This document shows, one piece after another, positions 19,129-29,613 of a stretch of 64,000 bases of DNA. Every line of letters starts with the position of its first letter. The first letter of the stretch is position 1. The stretch is from Gracilaria caudata (Eukaryota; Rhodophyta; Florideophyceae; Gracilariales; Gracilariaceae), in NCBI GenBank assembly GCA_030374735.1, contig JASCIV010000039.1, positions 1 to 64,000 on the forward strand, in the 5' to 3' direction. Below the pieces are notes generated by a model, which saw only the letters and a program-made list of their open reading frames with translations, searched no databases and was not told the DNA's origin. The position numbers were made by a program, and so were the translations under genes.

Positions 19129-20259
19129 TTATACTTGTTCATTCCCTTCATCGTCGTCATCGTCATCGTCATACACCTCCGCCATTGCAAGGGGAACTTC
19201 CGTTGATGAGATAGTCTCGTTCGGTTCAGGCTCGTCCGCTGGATTTGAACGAAGATAAATATACGCGAAGATTCCTAACTGACATGTGATAAAGCCAAGG
19301 ATGTTGAGCAAAGTCATGGCTTCCTTAAAGAAAACAACTCCACCGACAATCGTCAGCAATTCTTTGAAGACACCTGCTACACTAAGAGCCAAAGACGACG
19401 TCGCGTTCACAAGCCAGTACTCACTGATGAGTAGAATAAACACAAGAGTGCCAATCATAGTCATTATGCCGAGAATGGTCCATATTTGACTGTTTTCCGC
19501 TTCTCCTATTCTTTTCAGAACCTCTGGACCTTCATGCAAAACTGCAAAAGGAAGAACGCAAGCAGCGGTAGTTGGTGACGTATATAGAGTAGCAGTCAAC
19601 GGTGACATAGGTACCTCTCTATTCTCGTCTGAGCCATGAGACTTACCTCGAAGCAACACATGAGTCATGGCCCATCTTAAACCTCCGAGCGCTGTAGCCA
19701 AAAGCTGTAGTGTGAAACCAGTGAGCGCAAATGAATGACCCTCCCCAAACGAGGCGAGAGCTATACCGGAGGCAATGGTCAAAAGAGATAAGCAAACATT
19801 GGTGGAAAACATCTCTACACCAAATAGAAGCCCCCACATCATCGTGAATATTGGAGAGCCACCTTTCAAAATGGTCCCGAACGAGACAGTAAGAAGTTTC
19901 AGTGCTATATTGGAGAAACCAATCTCCAGAGCTGTGGTTATGCCTATTGGTAGAACGTATTCCCTGAACTTTTTCCTTGTCAACGGTTCCGGACGATAGC
20001 AAGACTTCCTAGAGAGCAGAAAAGCCCATATAGACGTCAAAGTGTTTGAAAAAGTAGTAACGGTAAGCGGAAATTGGAAAAGGCCGTTAAAGAGCCATTT
20101 GGAAGAAAGGATTATGCTGGTCGATACCAGATACCAAAATAGCAAAGTTGAGACTGTGCGAAGATTCCCCCGAAATCTATACCAATCAATGTTAAGTCCG
20201 TTTGCACCCAGCACTCTGAACGGGCTCCATCCGGCACTGCCCATGATGTTATCCCACAT
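19129..20259 (-). CDS. SLC35/TPT-family nucleotide-sugar or phosphate-sugar transporter
   Basis: 376 residues from the ATG at 20259, with about nine or ten hydrophobic segments typical of the drug/metabolite transporter superfamily. Motifs of the triose-phosphate-translocator/SLC35 branch are LLFWYLVSTSIILSSKWLF, VTTFSNTLTSIWAFL, LEIGFSNIALKLLTVSFGTILKGGSPIF, and GLRWAMTHVLLRG in the second half; the order resembles SLC35C2 and its plant homologues. These sit in Golgi, ER or plastid envelopes. There is no obvious N-terminal transit peptide (MWDNIMGSAGWSPFRVLGAN), so an endomembrane location is more likely. The C-terminus is a poly-Asp tract (VYDDDDDDDEGNEQV). Substrate unknown. A 269-bp gap separates it from the convergent carrier gene. 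Confidence 0.82.
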   Translation of the reverse strand: MWDNIMGSAGWSPFRVLGANGLNIDWYRFRGNLRTVSTLLFWYLVSTSIILSSKWLFNGLFQFPLTVTTFSNTLTSIWAFLLSRKSCYRPEPLTRKKFREYVLPIGITTALEIGFSNIALKLLTVSFGTILKGGSPIFTMMWGLLFGVEMFSTNVCLSLLTIASGIALASFGEGHSFALTGFTLQLLATALGGLRWAMTHVLLRGKSHGSDENREVPMSPLTATLYTSPTTAACVLPFAVLHEGPEVLKRIGEAENSQIWTILGIMTMIGTLVFILLISEYWLVNATSSLALSVAGVFKELLTIVGGVVFFKEAMTLLNILGFITCQLGIFAYIYLRSNPADEPEPNETISSTEVPLAMAEVYDDDDDDDEGNEQV

Positions 20260-21193
20260 GCTCAAGCCGAGACAATACGGTAAACGTGGGAGGCTGGTAG
20301 TTCAGGATACAAAATGTAACACCAGATCTGTCACTCCATTTCATGCATCTGCAAACTCAAGAAACGGGGTCTTTCACTTCCACCTGAGAGAACTCGGTGA
20401 TTCTGGGTTCACAGGTGGCTGGGAAAGATTGGGGAAAAGTCGACCTATTGCTCGACGGTCTATTTGCAATTCTCGAGAACCACATACAATGGATGATGAA
20501 AAAACACCTCAGATAGAAGAAAAGTACTGGCTCTTACGAAGGGAATCAGTTCCAAGGAATGATAAATGCGTTAAGCCAAGGACACCGAGCTGTTGTTTGA
20601 CAGACAACGTTTGTCGTAAGCGAGAGAGAACGGTGAAACTCGTTAAGCGGAGAAAGGGACTGTAATTCAGAATTAGAAGCGAAGTGCGGCCTGGTGCCAA
20701 GGCAGTGCAGCATGCATCGCTGAGCAACAAACACTGCACTCGCCAACGGCCACGTGTATGACGAGGCTGGAAAATTTGGTTCCGAACGATTTGATCTAAC
20801 CTTGTATGGTGCGGTAGAGAACGCACGTGCGCCTGCGTTCCTTGGGAATCATCGCCGTCGTCGTCACACTTTCCAAGCGTATGCTCAAGGAAAAACTTTT
20901 CGAGTGCACAGAGTCAACTCATCCTCAACTCTCTCAGAGAGATCCTCTCGCAAAAAACTTATAGTGCCAAGGGTGGTCCATCTGGTGAACGTCGCTACAG
21001 CCGAAGCTCATTGGTTCTTTCTGTTCGCTGTTTCATTAAGTCTGGCTGTCTAATCTTCGGTGAGTGGTCGAACGAAGTCCTGATTCGGTGGCCTTTTAGG
21101 CTGTCTATGAATCTGCACGTTTTCTCAGAGCTGGCGTGACCAGAAGCTCTTCCTTTTCAGTGGCATAGGTTAACATCAAACCTCGGTATTAGG
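20260..21193. other. Divergent promoter region
   Basis: 934 bp between the SLC35-like gene and UTP4. Open frames here mostly lie opposite the transporter gene or start on non-ATG codons. No repeat or RNA recognised. Confidence 0.4.
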
Positions 21194-23440
21194 ATGGCGA
21201 CGTCTGTACTGAAGCCAACCCCCCTCGGGAGACGAATGAGAGCAAAACTGGCTCGTAGAAACAAGGCCAAGGCTTCAAAGGATAATGAAGATGGAGCTCT
21301 TGTGTCTTTTAGGATACACGAGTGTCGATTTCTGCAAACAAGATTTGATGGGATAAAAGCGGTTGCTACTAGCCCTTCAGGTCGGTACATTGTTTTGGCA
21401 CGGACTGACTACAGCATTGAGCTCAAGGATCATCATGCAAAGTGGTCGACAATTTCAATACTTCCAGCTGATTCGAAGGAAAAAAATATGGGATACACTG
21501 CCGTGGAGTTCAGCAACTGTGGCTCTTACGTCTTTGCCGCTCGCGTTCATGGTAGGATTGAAATATTCAGGGTCACGGAGGATGGATTAACTCGTCACGT
21601 GTCGCTCACCCCAGGTGGCGGGAAAATATCCGGCCTGGCCGTATGCAGGAATTCGTCCACAACTGGATTCAGGTTAGCCGTCGCTTGTGCAGATGGCCGA
21701 GTTCGCGTCATATCGCCGGATACGTCATTTTTTGCCGCTGATGGGGACCAGGAACTCCCGACCAATACATCCTTTTACGAGACTCTGATGTGTGAGAAAT
21801 CAGAAGCCTCTGTGACATGTGTGGCGTGGTATACTAATTCAGCTCCTCTCGCAGAAGAATGTATCGTTGCTGGAGATGAAGATGGAGGTGTTAGATGGAT
21901 AAATCCATCAACGGGATCTTGTTACGGGTCTGGTAAGATTCCGGCTCTTCGCCAAAATCGGGTTATCATGAAGACAATTCAATTCTCACGAGGCGGAAAG
22001 CAGGTCCTTTGCGGAGACTCACGTGGTATAATAACTGTCTGGTCATCTGGTTCAAACAGCATTTCGGATGAATTCCGGATCGACGGGTCAAGTGGAGCTA
22101 TACTTTCATCGGCAGCTCGTCAATATTCCGCGTCTTCACATAACCAGAAGCTAGGAAACTCGGAGGTCTTTGTATTTGGAAGCGAGGGTGGGGAAGTTGC
22201 AGCCCTTCGGTCGGTACCTGATTCAGAGTTCTGGTCAATATCCAGAGCACGTCGATTTCATGCGCACAAAGTGCGATCTATTGCAGCCCTTCCGAACGGT
22301 TCATTTGTTTCTAGCTCGATAGATTCTTTTCTTACTGTTTTTCGAAACGAAGCGTTGGATGGTCCTGATCCAATCAAGCATGTGTGGCCCCACTATAGAT
22401 GTGTTGGTCAACCAGATGTACAGGTTTTTCCTGAGAAGAGAGTGGTCTTATCGAGTACTTCCAAGGTGATAGAAATCTGGTCATTTCCTCGAAGTTCTCA
22501 ATCACCGGTGTTGTCGTTGCGAATGAATCTTGGTTGTCTTTCCCGCCTGCAATCCTGTTCTTTTCACGCCATGTCTGGAACGCTAGCTCTGTCAACGGTC
22601 GACTCCTTTAAGCTGTTCAAGGCTAATATCGCTGATTCTGGTTCGATTGACCTCCGACCCATACAAAGAATGACCCCAATGTTAGTTTCTTCTGAAGTAT
22701 CGGTATGCTTGAGAGGAGCGATAGACATGGTCTATTGTGGAGACAAGTTGGTGTGCCTTTCGAAGTGCCGCCAACGAATTCATTTCTTCGATGGAACGCG
22801 TGTTCATCTCTTGAACATGTTACTTCCCCATACCAATTCCGGTACGGTCTTCTGCAAGATCTCTAGTCAATCAAAGAAACTCATGGCTTCTGATTCACGT
22901 GGAAACGTCGTAATATGGACTTTCGATGATGTTTATGATTCTGAGGAAGGACCTTCGTACCAAACTCGTGTTCTACGACGCGCACGACATGGAAGGAGAG
23001 ATGTATATGTTTCAGCGATGTCATTTTCTCCCTCAGGAACAAAAGCTGCAATTGCCTACACAGACTCAAGTCTTTGCGTGTTGGACTTGAATAAGAAGGA
23101 TGGAAGAGGAACAGCGTTCAGTACCAGGGATTACGCAAGACTAACAGGCTGCTTTCCGTCGATTGCTGTTTCTGTATCGTTTGCAAGAACAGAAGAATCA
23201 CTTTTGGTAACTGGGTCTTCATTTTCCAAGGTAGTTCCTTTGCGGCCAGCAGCCGAGCCCAAAAAACCAGATTCTTCACCTAAGGAGTTTTCACTTTATG
23301 ATCATGGACTTCGGACTGGGGAATCTATATGTTGCTCTGCAGTGCTTGGGCCGACAGAAGTCGTAATCGTCAGTCACGTGTGGTCGAACCTTCTGGAAAC
23401 AAGACCGACAACCCGAAAGAAGAGGAAATTTGGCACTTGA
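21194..23440 (+). CDS. UTP4: UTP4/Cirhin-like WD40 protein of the small-subunit processome
   Basis: 748 residues, a tandem beta-propeller of WD40-like repeats along its whole length. The opening of the propeller (IHECRFLQTRFDGIKAVATSPSGRYIVLAR) and later repeats (VTCVAWYTNSAPLAEECIVAGDEDGGVRWINP, IQFSRGGKQVLCGDSRGIITVWSS, KKLMASDSRGNVVIWTFDD, VSAMSFSPSGTKAAIAYTDSSLCVLDL) follow the order seen in UTP4/Cirhin. The C-terminus ends in the basic tail KKRKFGT, also UTP4-like. UTP4 belongs to the t-UTP/UtpA complex that binds the 5' ETS of nascent pre-rRNA in the nucleolus. WD40 repeats are degenerate, so a different WD40 protein is possible; the start region and tail argue for UTP4. Confidence 0.75.
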   Translation: MATSVLKPTPLGRRMRAKLARRNKAKASKDNEDGALVSFRIHECRFLQTRFDGIKAVATSPSGRYIVLARTDYSIELKDHHAKWSTISILPADSKEKNMGYTAVEFSNCGSYVFAARVHGRIEIFRVTEDGLTRHVSLTPGGGKISGLAVCRNSSTTGFRLAVACADGRVRVISPDTSFFAADGDQELPTNTSFYETLMCEKSEASVTCVAWYTNSAPLAEECIVAGDEDGGVRWINPSTGSCYGSGKIPALRQNRVIMKTIQFSRGGKQVLCGDSRGIITVWSSGSNSISDEFRIDGSSGAILSSAARQYSASSHNQKLGNSEVFVFGSEGGEVAALRSVPDSEFWSISRARRFHAHKVRSIAALPNGSFVSSSIDSFLTVFRNEALDGPDPIKHVWPHYRCVGQPDVQVFPEKRVVLSSTSKVIEIWSFPRSSQSPVLSLRMNLGCLSRLQSCSFHAMSGTLALSTVDSFKLFKANIADSGSIDLRPIQRMTPMLVSSEVSVCLRGAIDMVYCGDKLVCLSKCRQRIHFFDGTRVHLLNMLLPHTNSGTVFCKISSQSKKLMASDSRGNVVIWTFDDVYDSEEGPSYQTRVLRRARHGRRDVYVSAMSFSPSGTKAAIAYTDSSLCVLDLNKKDGRGTAFSTRDYARLTGCFPSIAVSVSFARTEESLLVTGSSFSKVVPLRPAAEPKKPDSSPKEFSLYDHGLRTGESICCSAVLGPTEVVIVSHVWSNLLETRPTTRKKRKFGT

Positions 23441-24178
23441 CGGGGTCTCATTCATGGAACTAATGTTATCGGTAAGTAGAGCCCCACTTTCGTACGGCAC
23501 AACGGAATCATTCTAGAGCCATGATGAAAATCTCTTGATCACTCCACTCTTACCAAGTTTATAGGACTTAATGAGGAAGGAAAAAGGGTATTACTTCGTT
23601 GTCTTTCTGAAGCTCGTGTGTCAGGTTCAGTGAACCCAAATCAATTGTTCTAACTTTTTTTTACTGAGTTCACTTCTGACATTTCTGCAGGCAGGTTTCA
23701 ACTCAACTGAAAGCAAGTATGGAAACGAAGTGCCTTACTGGGGACAGACGAGGCAGCTGAACTCTCGGTCGAGCGGTTTTTGAGGAAAGCGTAACTTCGT
23801 AAGCACCTGCATCACGTCCTCACATTCTGGCAGCAAGATGAGCCGCACAGGTTATCTGTCCCTAGTAGCAAGACGCCAATTCGATTTAGCTTCGTAGCAC
23901 ACGCTTAGTCAATGTAAGAATAAGCCGCAGTGTGAATTTGAATATGTAAATACCTTTACGTTTTCTCTGCCATTCTTATGATCGTACACACAGATGGGTG
24001 TCAGCGGAAAAGCTCAGGCTCATTCACTACTGATGTATGAATGATCGAGAAATTCTCGCTCTTAGTGTTGCACTGAAAGAGGGCTGCTCAGGACGATTGT
24101 ACCACATCCGAACAGCGTGACAAGAGCAGTGCGTTCACATAAATGCTGGCTGTGAATGGGTCAGCACAATGTGCAACC
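23441..24178. other. Convergent intergenic region
   Basis: 738 bp between the stops of UTP4 and the LPA2-like gene. No recognisable gene or repeat. Confidence 0.4.
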
Positions 24179-24748
24179 TCATTCCTTTTCCTTTAAGGAT
24201 GAGTAAGAAGATGCCCCTGACTCTAGTTGAGACTGCTTGAATACTCCAAACAAAGAGGAAAGAACTAGAAAAGTCACCAGTGCAGGTGAAAAGAAGTTCT
24301 GAACTGTTTGGCTAAAGGAATCCAATGATTCCGGTATTGGTCTTCCAGAGGCCCTGAAGAACGCCTCGCTAGAGATTACTAATCCTGTCGCCAAAAGGAA
24401 CACGAGAAGTCCCCCAAGCAACACGTATAGGCCTTGTTCAATAGCATCCAAGGCCGGGACACCAATAGCGGCTGCAACTGATTGGTACAAAGTCTTCTGC
24501 TCCTCAGGCTTCTTCTGAGTGTACTTTCGATCTAGCTGATCACCGGGCCTTGGTGGTGCAATCCCGTACTGCTCTGCGATTTTGTCAAGACTTGCTTTTT
24601 CTTCGTTCGAGAGCCGAGATATAGCAGTGGGTTTCTTCTTCTTTGGGGAATCTTTTCGTCGCATGCATATTGTTGGACGTGTGTTCCTCGTGACCACCGG
24701 TAGGAGGGTCGGATGTCGCAAGAACGCCGTATGGGATATAAGATGCAT
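24179..24748 (-). CDS. LPA2-like plastid membrane protein (photosystem II assembly)
   Basis: 189 residues from the ATG at 24748; the longer open frame to 24769 starts with GTG. The N-terminus (MHLISHTAFLRHPTLLPVVTRNTRPTICM) is basic, hydroxylated and without acids, like a plastid transit peptide, perhaps cut near Cys-Met. A Lys-rich segment, RLSNEEKASLDKIAEQYGIAPPRPG, precedes two membrane segments: about 120-140 (GLYVLLGGLLVFLLATGLVI) and about 160-180 (FFSPALVTFLVLSSLFGVFK). The second segment and the spacing resemble LOW PSII ACCUMULATION 2, which has F.PS.VLF....YGVLKY at the same place; LPA2 assists insertion of CP43 into photosystem II in plants. The match is short, so treat it as LPA2-like. 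The call supports a photosynthetic host. Confidence 0.6.
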   Translation of the reverse strand: MHLISHTAFLRHPTLLPVVTRNTRPTICMRRKDSPKKKKPTAISRLSNEEKASLDKIAEQYGIAPPRPGDQLDRKYTQKKPEEQKTLYQSVAAAIGVPALDAIEQGLYVLLGGLLVFLLATGLVISSEAFFRASGRPIPESLDSFSQTVQNFFSPALVTFLVLSSLFGVFKQSQLESGASSYSSLKEKE

Positions 24749-25410
24749 ACTGTGGACAGCGATCTCCACTTTCGATTTCCACCCAACTTTCTTGCGGTCT
24801 GGTTCGAACTCTTCGAGCTCACTGGTTGACAGCCTGTTGCTTAGATCTGAAATTCGGGTGTCCGCGCTTTAGTCAACAACGTATATGCTCGTTCTCAGAA
24901 ACAGCCATTTACCGGGGCAGAGGAGCGTAGGGATGACAATCTACTTCTTTTACCGCTACACTTTCGCGACTACGCGCCGTTGGTGAACGAGAGTTGTACC
25001 GGGTGCAACTGCGGTACCGTCATACCTTTGGTATCCACTGCGCCGCCCAGCCAGGATCCAAATGCCCCAGGCAGGAGCTGCCTACCTGTGAAGGAGCTTC
25101 ACCCGATTTCTGGCTCTCCGTAGCCCTTGTCAGTAACCTGCAACACTTCGTGTGCCACGTTTGACTCCGTTCTCGTTTATCTGCACACTTTTGAACTGCC
25201 AAAGCCGTTCTATGCACCCTGTCGTTGTTCGGTGTAACACCAACGTGCGCTTTGTGACGGTGATTTCGGAATAAGAAAGCTTCTTCAAACTGGGACGCAC
25301 ATCCTTATAGCCCTCGTCCGTTCTTTACCACTTCCGGTTGGTTGCAGGTTTGGAAATTGGAAAGAGCAATATATTTCTTCTCAAACAAACGGCTACCTTC
25401 GTAATTCACA
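24749..25410. other. Divergent promoter region
   Basis: 662 bp between the LPA2-like gene and MESH1. No ORF with recognisable content; GGTACC-like short inverted repeats occur near 24997-25022. Confidence 0.4.
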
Positions 25411-26112
25411 ATGAACGGTGCGAAGACCTTCGCTTCAATTCTTGCAGCCTTAGCTGGTGGCTTTCTCACTGGGTTCTACTCCAGAAATTTGTTGCGGCTA
25501 TCATCGAATATCGAGGAAGCTGAGAGTGAAAAATCAAAACAATCAGAGCATGTCGCACAATCTGTAGCTCTTCTAATAAAGGCGATGGATTACAGTACGG
25601 AGATGCACAAGGATCAGAGGCGGAAGAATCGCAAGCAGCATCCTTACATTTGCCATCCAGTTCGAGTAGCTCGGCGATTATTGGTCGACGGTGGTATCGA
25701 TGATGTTTCTACATTGGTAGCGGCTTTGCTGCACGATACGGTTGAAGATACTGACGCTACGCTCGAAGAAATTGAACAACACTTTGGAGCCGACATTGCC
25801 CATCTTGTTGACGAGGTCTCTGATGATAAGTCCTTGCCAAAAGAGGTTCGAAAGCAAAAACAGATACAGAATGCGCCGCTCATTTCGTCACAAGCAAAAA
25901 CCATCAAGCTGGCAGATAAATTAGACAACTTAACAGAGTTGATGGAAATCGCGCCAATTGGCTGGGATGAGGAGCGGGTCGAGAAATACTTCGAGTGGGC
26001 AGAAGCTGTGGTGCAGGGGTTGCGAGGAGTGAATTGTGTTTTAGAAGAGCAACTAGACAATGTTTTCCTCAAGAAAGAGATCGCTGCAAAGGCAGCCACC
26101 ATGCCTCAATAA
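25411..26112 (+). CDS. MESH1/HDDC3-like ppGpp or NADPH phosphohydrolase with N-terminal membrane anchor
   Basis: 233 residues. Residues about 50-233 match metazoan MESH1 (HDDC3) closely: AMDYSTEMHKDQRRKN, HPYICHPVRVARRLL, LVAALLHDTVEDTDATLEEIEQHFGADIAHLVDEV, DDKSLPKEVRKQKQ, KTIKLADKLDNL, GWDEERVEKYFEWAEAVVQGLRG. The HD-family metal ligands are visible: H66 and H82 region, the H108-D109 pair and the Asp of KLADKL. MESH1 proteins hydrolyse the 3'-pyrophosphate of ppGpp, and the animal enzymes also dephosphorylate NADPH. The first 28 residues (GAKTFASILAALAGGFLTGFYSRNLLRL) form a hydrophobic segment that animal MESH1 lacks; this could be a signal anchor or an organelle targeting sequence. In an alga with plastid RelA/SpoT enzymes, such a hydrolase would close a ppGpp cycle. 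Confidence 0.9.
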   Translation: MNGAKTFASILAALAGGFLTGFYSRNLLRLSSNIEEAESEKSKQSEHVAQSVALLIKAMDYSTEMHKDQRRKNRKQHPYICHPVRVARRLLVDGGIDDVSTLVAALLHDTVEDTDATLEEIEQHFGADIAHLVDEVSDDKSLPKEVRKQKQIQNAPLISSQAKTIKLADKLDNLTELMEIAPIGWDEERVEKYFEWAEAVVQGLRGVNCVLEEQLDNVFLKKEIAAKAATMPQ

Positions 26113-26222
26113 GCTAAGGTTTATGGACTTTGCCGTTAACAATCACGAAGCGCATTCGCTGTTGCTGTAGAGATAACCTTTCTTTCATATAACTTTATGA
26201 GTAGACAAATAGAGTACTAGCT

Positions 26223-27360
26223 TTAATCAAAAAGATCGAACTCCATCTCCTCCTCTTCTTCCTCCTCTTCTTCTTCCTCCGGCTCTTCAGCAGCTGCGGC
26301 CTCTCCTCCCGCGGCTGGTGCTGCGGCAGCAGCCGCCATTGCAGCCAACGCTTCAGGATCGTCTAGAATAGCCTTAATCTTCTCGGCCGCCTTGATTGTG
26401 TACTCAGTTGCGAGTGAAACTGCGACGAGATTCTTCAATCCATTCATGATAGAATGCGGTACCGATGCTCTAGTTGGGTATCCAATTGCCAGAGAAACGG
26501 ATGCGATATTGGCGATTCCTCTCAAAAGGGATTCCTTTAGACGGTCATCGGTAATGTCAAGAACATCCGGAGAATAAAGACTCCCTTTGTCATAAACTTG
26601 TTTGAACTCGAGACCATACGAGAAAGGTTTGATCTTCATTTTCGTCAGCAACGCAACCTCAGAAGATGAAACCTTTTCACCCTCCTTGAACAGCTCGACA
26701 TCGCTCATGATTTCGATCTGACCACGACTGATCTTTGTAGGAATGTTCAAGGCCTGGAAAAAGGTTGTTTGTGTCGGTTCCATTCCAGTCAGTCCGGCGG
26801 GGATTGTGACTCCGACCTGGGCAATGGCGCCCGCTCGGGCAGGTGCCGGAACCTTATTCGACATGATTCGATCCCTAACCTCCTTCAACTCACCCTTCGT
26901 GAAAACAAATCCAATATTGCCTTTCAGATGGTCCACGATTTGCTTGAGATCCGGATTCTCTTCCGCTTTCTCTAAAATCGCCTTTCTCATTTGAGTGTTC
27001 TTTCCGAAGACAAGAAGACTAATGCAAATCACAGAACCAAATTTGGATCACTTGATGTCAGAGGACTGCACGAACGCATGTTCATCACTTGAGGAAAGGA
27101 TAGGTGACGCTAAAGCCACCACTTATAGTACTGGAATTGTAAAAGACATTGTGAGACCAAAAACCTTACCTGTCATTTCGAGTGCTGATACGGATCTCCT
27201 GCATTTGCTTAGAACCAACATTATCCGCGTTGACAAGGAAGGCCTGATCATACTCATCGAATGCCGCCTGAAGATGGGCTACGTAAGCCATCTTCTTCAG
27301 CATCTTTGGCTTAATCGGAACCTCTTCATCGGTGGCAGGTTGTTCAACAAGAGCCGGCAT
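26223..27360 (-). CDS. RPLP0: 60S acidic ribosomal protein P0 (uL10)
   Basis: Base of the ribosomal P-stalk, binding 28S rRNA and P1/P2 dimers and recruiting GTPase translation factors. Exon 1 is 27170-27360 (MPALVEQPATDEEVPIKPK...) and exon 2 is 26223-27018, separated by a 151-bp intron (27019-27169, GT..AG). The junction rebuilds RISTRNDSLLVFGKNTQMRKA, and the full product has 328 residues. Family motifs: FLVNADNVGSKQMQEIR, HLKGNIGFVFTKGELKEVRD, VPAPARAGAIAQVGVTIPAGLTGMEPTQTTFFQAL and a poly-Ala/Gly hinge. The last residues are an unbroken Glu run then MEFDLFD. The family norm is a shorter acidic tract ending GFGLFD, so two Gly residues of the conserved tip are replaced here. The gene is convergent with MESH1, with 110 bp between stops. 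Confidence 0.96.
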
Positions 27361-28009
27361 CGTTGCTGTTCTGGGTTTCTAAGAGTTCTTCCTTTGGTAC
27401 TTCACCTCTCTTCGAGAGCGTTACGGCAACAGATTAAGGACTAAGCCGGTAGACCGTATTTTACCCTCTAGAGTCGGCGATTTAGTTCGCTGTTCCAATC
27501 GTGTTCGATGAGAACGCCTGCTGCGTGCGAAGCAACGGTGCTATACAGTTTAATAGGCGTCGACATTGCAGACCGCCGTCGACCCGCGTCGCTCAAAACA
27601 TGAGCTTCAAATCCTCTTTTTCTCGTAAGATAAATCTTGAGATTTGAAAAAACAGATCACCACGTATTTGACGTGGCAAATACGCGTATTTATACTCTGA
27701 AATCAATACCTTTCGAGTGTACGCATGTCTTCTGGCCTGATTAACCAACCCCCTACGAAGCTGAGAAGGGCACGCTAATACTTCCATGCCTTCTTTGCCA
27801 ACTTACCTTTCATTTGTGTTACTAAGAGGAGAGGATTGTGCCCACAACCAGGATAAAGAAAGTTATCATACGGACTGCTTCTAAGATTCACAGCTTCGTG
27901 AACAACGAATAAGCTTTTTCCGTTATGAAATGTGACCTTTCTTACCTCTTTGATCCATTTTCTTTAAGCGTTTGACGATAAAGTGCAGAATTCTTGTACT
28001 TCTGGAAGG
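27361..28009. other. Divergent promoter region, RPLP0 / GPN3
   Basis: 649 bp between two divergent intron-containing genes. No ORF with recognisable content or repeat; a TTTATA string (reverse TATAAA) near 27690 is too far from P0 to weigh heavily. Confidence 0.4.
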
Positions 28010-28928
28010 ATGGTTAAGTTTGCGCAGGTCGTCTTGGGTCCTGCTGGAAGTGGTAAGAGTACGTATTGTGCCGAGCTTCAGCGATACTGTAACGACAAGC
28101 GACGCGCTATTCACGTCATCAATCTCGATCCCGTAAGTATTAATTGAAGTAACTCGTTCAATAGAGTGCGAAATAAAGCAAAGAACAACAAGCACATGAA
28201 TTTACTAACCCGAGTGTTCGCTTTATGCTTCAAAGGCTGCCGAAGAATTTAAGTACGCAGTGTCTGTGGACATACGAGATTTGATTTCTGTTGACGAAGT
28301 TGGCGAAGAGCTCTCAATGGGACCAAACGGCGCTCTAGTTTACTGCATGGAATTCATGCTGCACAACTTGGAATGGTTAGAGGAAAAGCTAGATGGATTT
28401 ATAGACAATGACTACCTGGTGTTTGATCTTCCCGGACAAATAGAGCTGTATACTCATTTTCCCTTCATGAGGGAGCTCATTCTCAAGTTGGATCGATGGG
28501 ATTTCAGGATTCAAGCCCTTTACTTTCTAGATTCACAGTTCATGGCGGATTCGTCGAAATTTTTTGGGGGATGTATCACGGCACTTTCAGCTATGCTTCA
28601 ACTCGAAGTTTCTCACCTTAACGTGATGTCCAAGATGGATTTGGCTCAGAACATGGAAAAACAAAGAATTGAAGACTTTATGGATGCCGATATTGATACA
28701 CTTATTTGTGATATATCGAAATCAACGGGGCCCAGATTTCAGAAACTCAATAGCGCGATGGGTTCACTACTTGATGACTTCGGAATGGTCAGTTTCGTGC
28801 CTTTAGACTTAACAGATGATGAATCAATCGCAACTCTTCTTCTAATGGTTGACCTTGCGTTGCAGTACGAAGATGAAGTTGACCAAAACATTCAGGTTCC
28901 TGAAGATGACGATGAAGATACAGAATAA
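28010..28928 (+). CDS. GPN3: GPN-loop GTPase 3
   Basis: GPN3 helps assemble and import RNA polymerase II, working with GPN1. Exon 1 is 28010-28132 and exon 2 is 28236-28928, with a 103-bp intron whose donor is GTAAGT. The product has 271 residues, normal for GPN3. In order: P-loop GPAGSGKSTYC, exon end HVINLDP continuing AAEEFKYAVSVDIRDLIS in exon 2, the GPN loop MGPNGALVYCMEFM, switch II YLVFDLPGQIELYTH, FLDSQFMADSSKFFGG and the G4-like SKMDLA. The C-terminus is acidic (VPEDDDEDTE). The intron falls right after the Asp-Pro of the DxxP region. Confidence 0.95.
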
Positions 28929-29613
28929 CTAGCATCCTATCTTTGCGCTTCGTTCTCGTTCTTACCAATCTCTCATAAAGACTCAACAAACGCTGACATG
29001 GTGAAGTTGGCGAGAAACGTGACCAGACAGTTAACTATCTACTATGAAAGACGTAAAGCTTTTTCAGGCGCTTCTTTGGAGGGCAACCTTCGGGCCTCCC
29101 CTCCGTACGAAGGTACTAGTGCTCTGAAAGAGTGGAGAACATAGCTCAAATTTTGCGCCCCTAGCTTGCAAGAATGTAAAGGCCAGCTCCTGAGTAGCCC
29201 CTGCTCAAATTGAGCGCAGTCCCATGGGGTTGATTGTCTTGTACCTGGTACGTATCCCTTACAAGGAAAGCTCAAACGCGGACAGAGCACTGTACAAACA
29301 AAAGAAGAAGGCGAATTGTTTGAAACCGTGTGTCTATCTACGACTTCTTCCCAAATGAAGCGTATGCAGAAGTTGCATTAAATGCACCGTCGTATTTGTT
29401 CTGATCCGCGCGCGAACGTATTACGAGGGTAACATTGTTAATCAGCCGCACGCTTTATCAAAAAGACCCAATTTCTCCTCCTGCAACGAGGAGACCAGTA
29501 GAATGCTACCTCACGTGAACTCCTAGTGACTCTCTAAAGCATACCAGCTACCCCTCCACTTCTCGAAGAACGATACCGCAGCACATCACATTGGTATTGA
29601 GAGAACTCCAAGG
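28929..29613. other. Intergenic region, GPN3 to CMC4
   Basis: 685 bp between two plus-strand genes. Only short frames without recognisable content. It presumably holds the GPN3 3' UTR and the CMC4 promoter. Confidence 0.4.

Noticed and set aside
20042..20665. 207-codon plus-strand frame
   Set aside because: Partly antisense to the SLC35-like gene, starts on a non-ATG codon (TTG/GTG type) and has no recognisable content.
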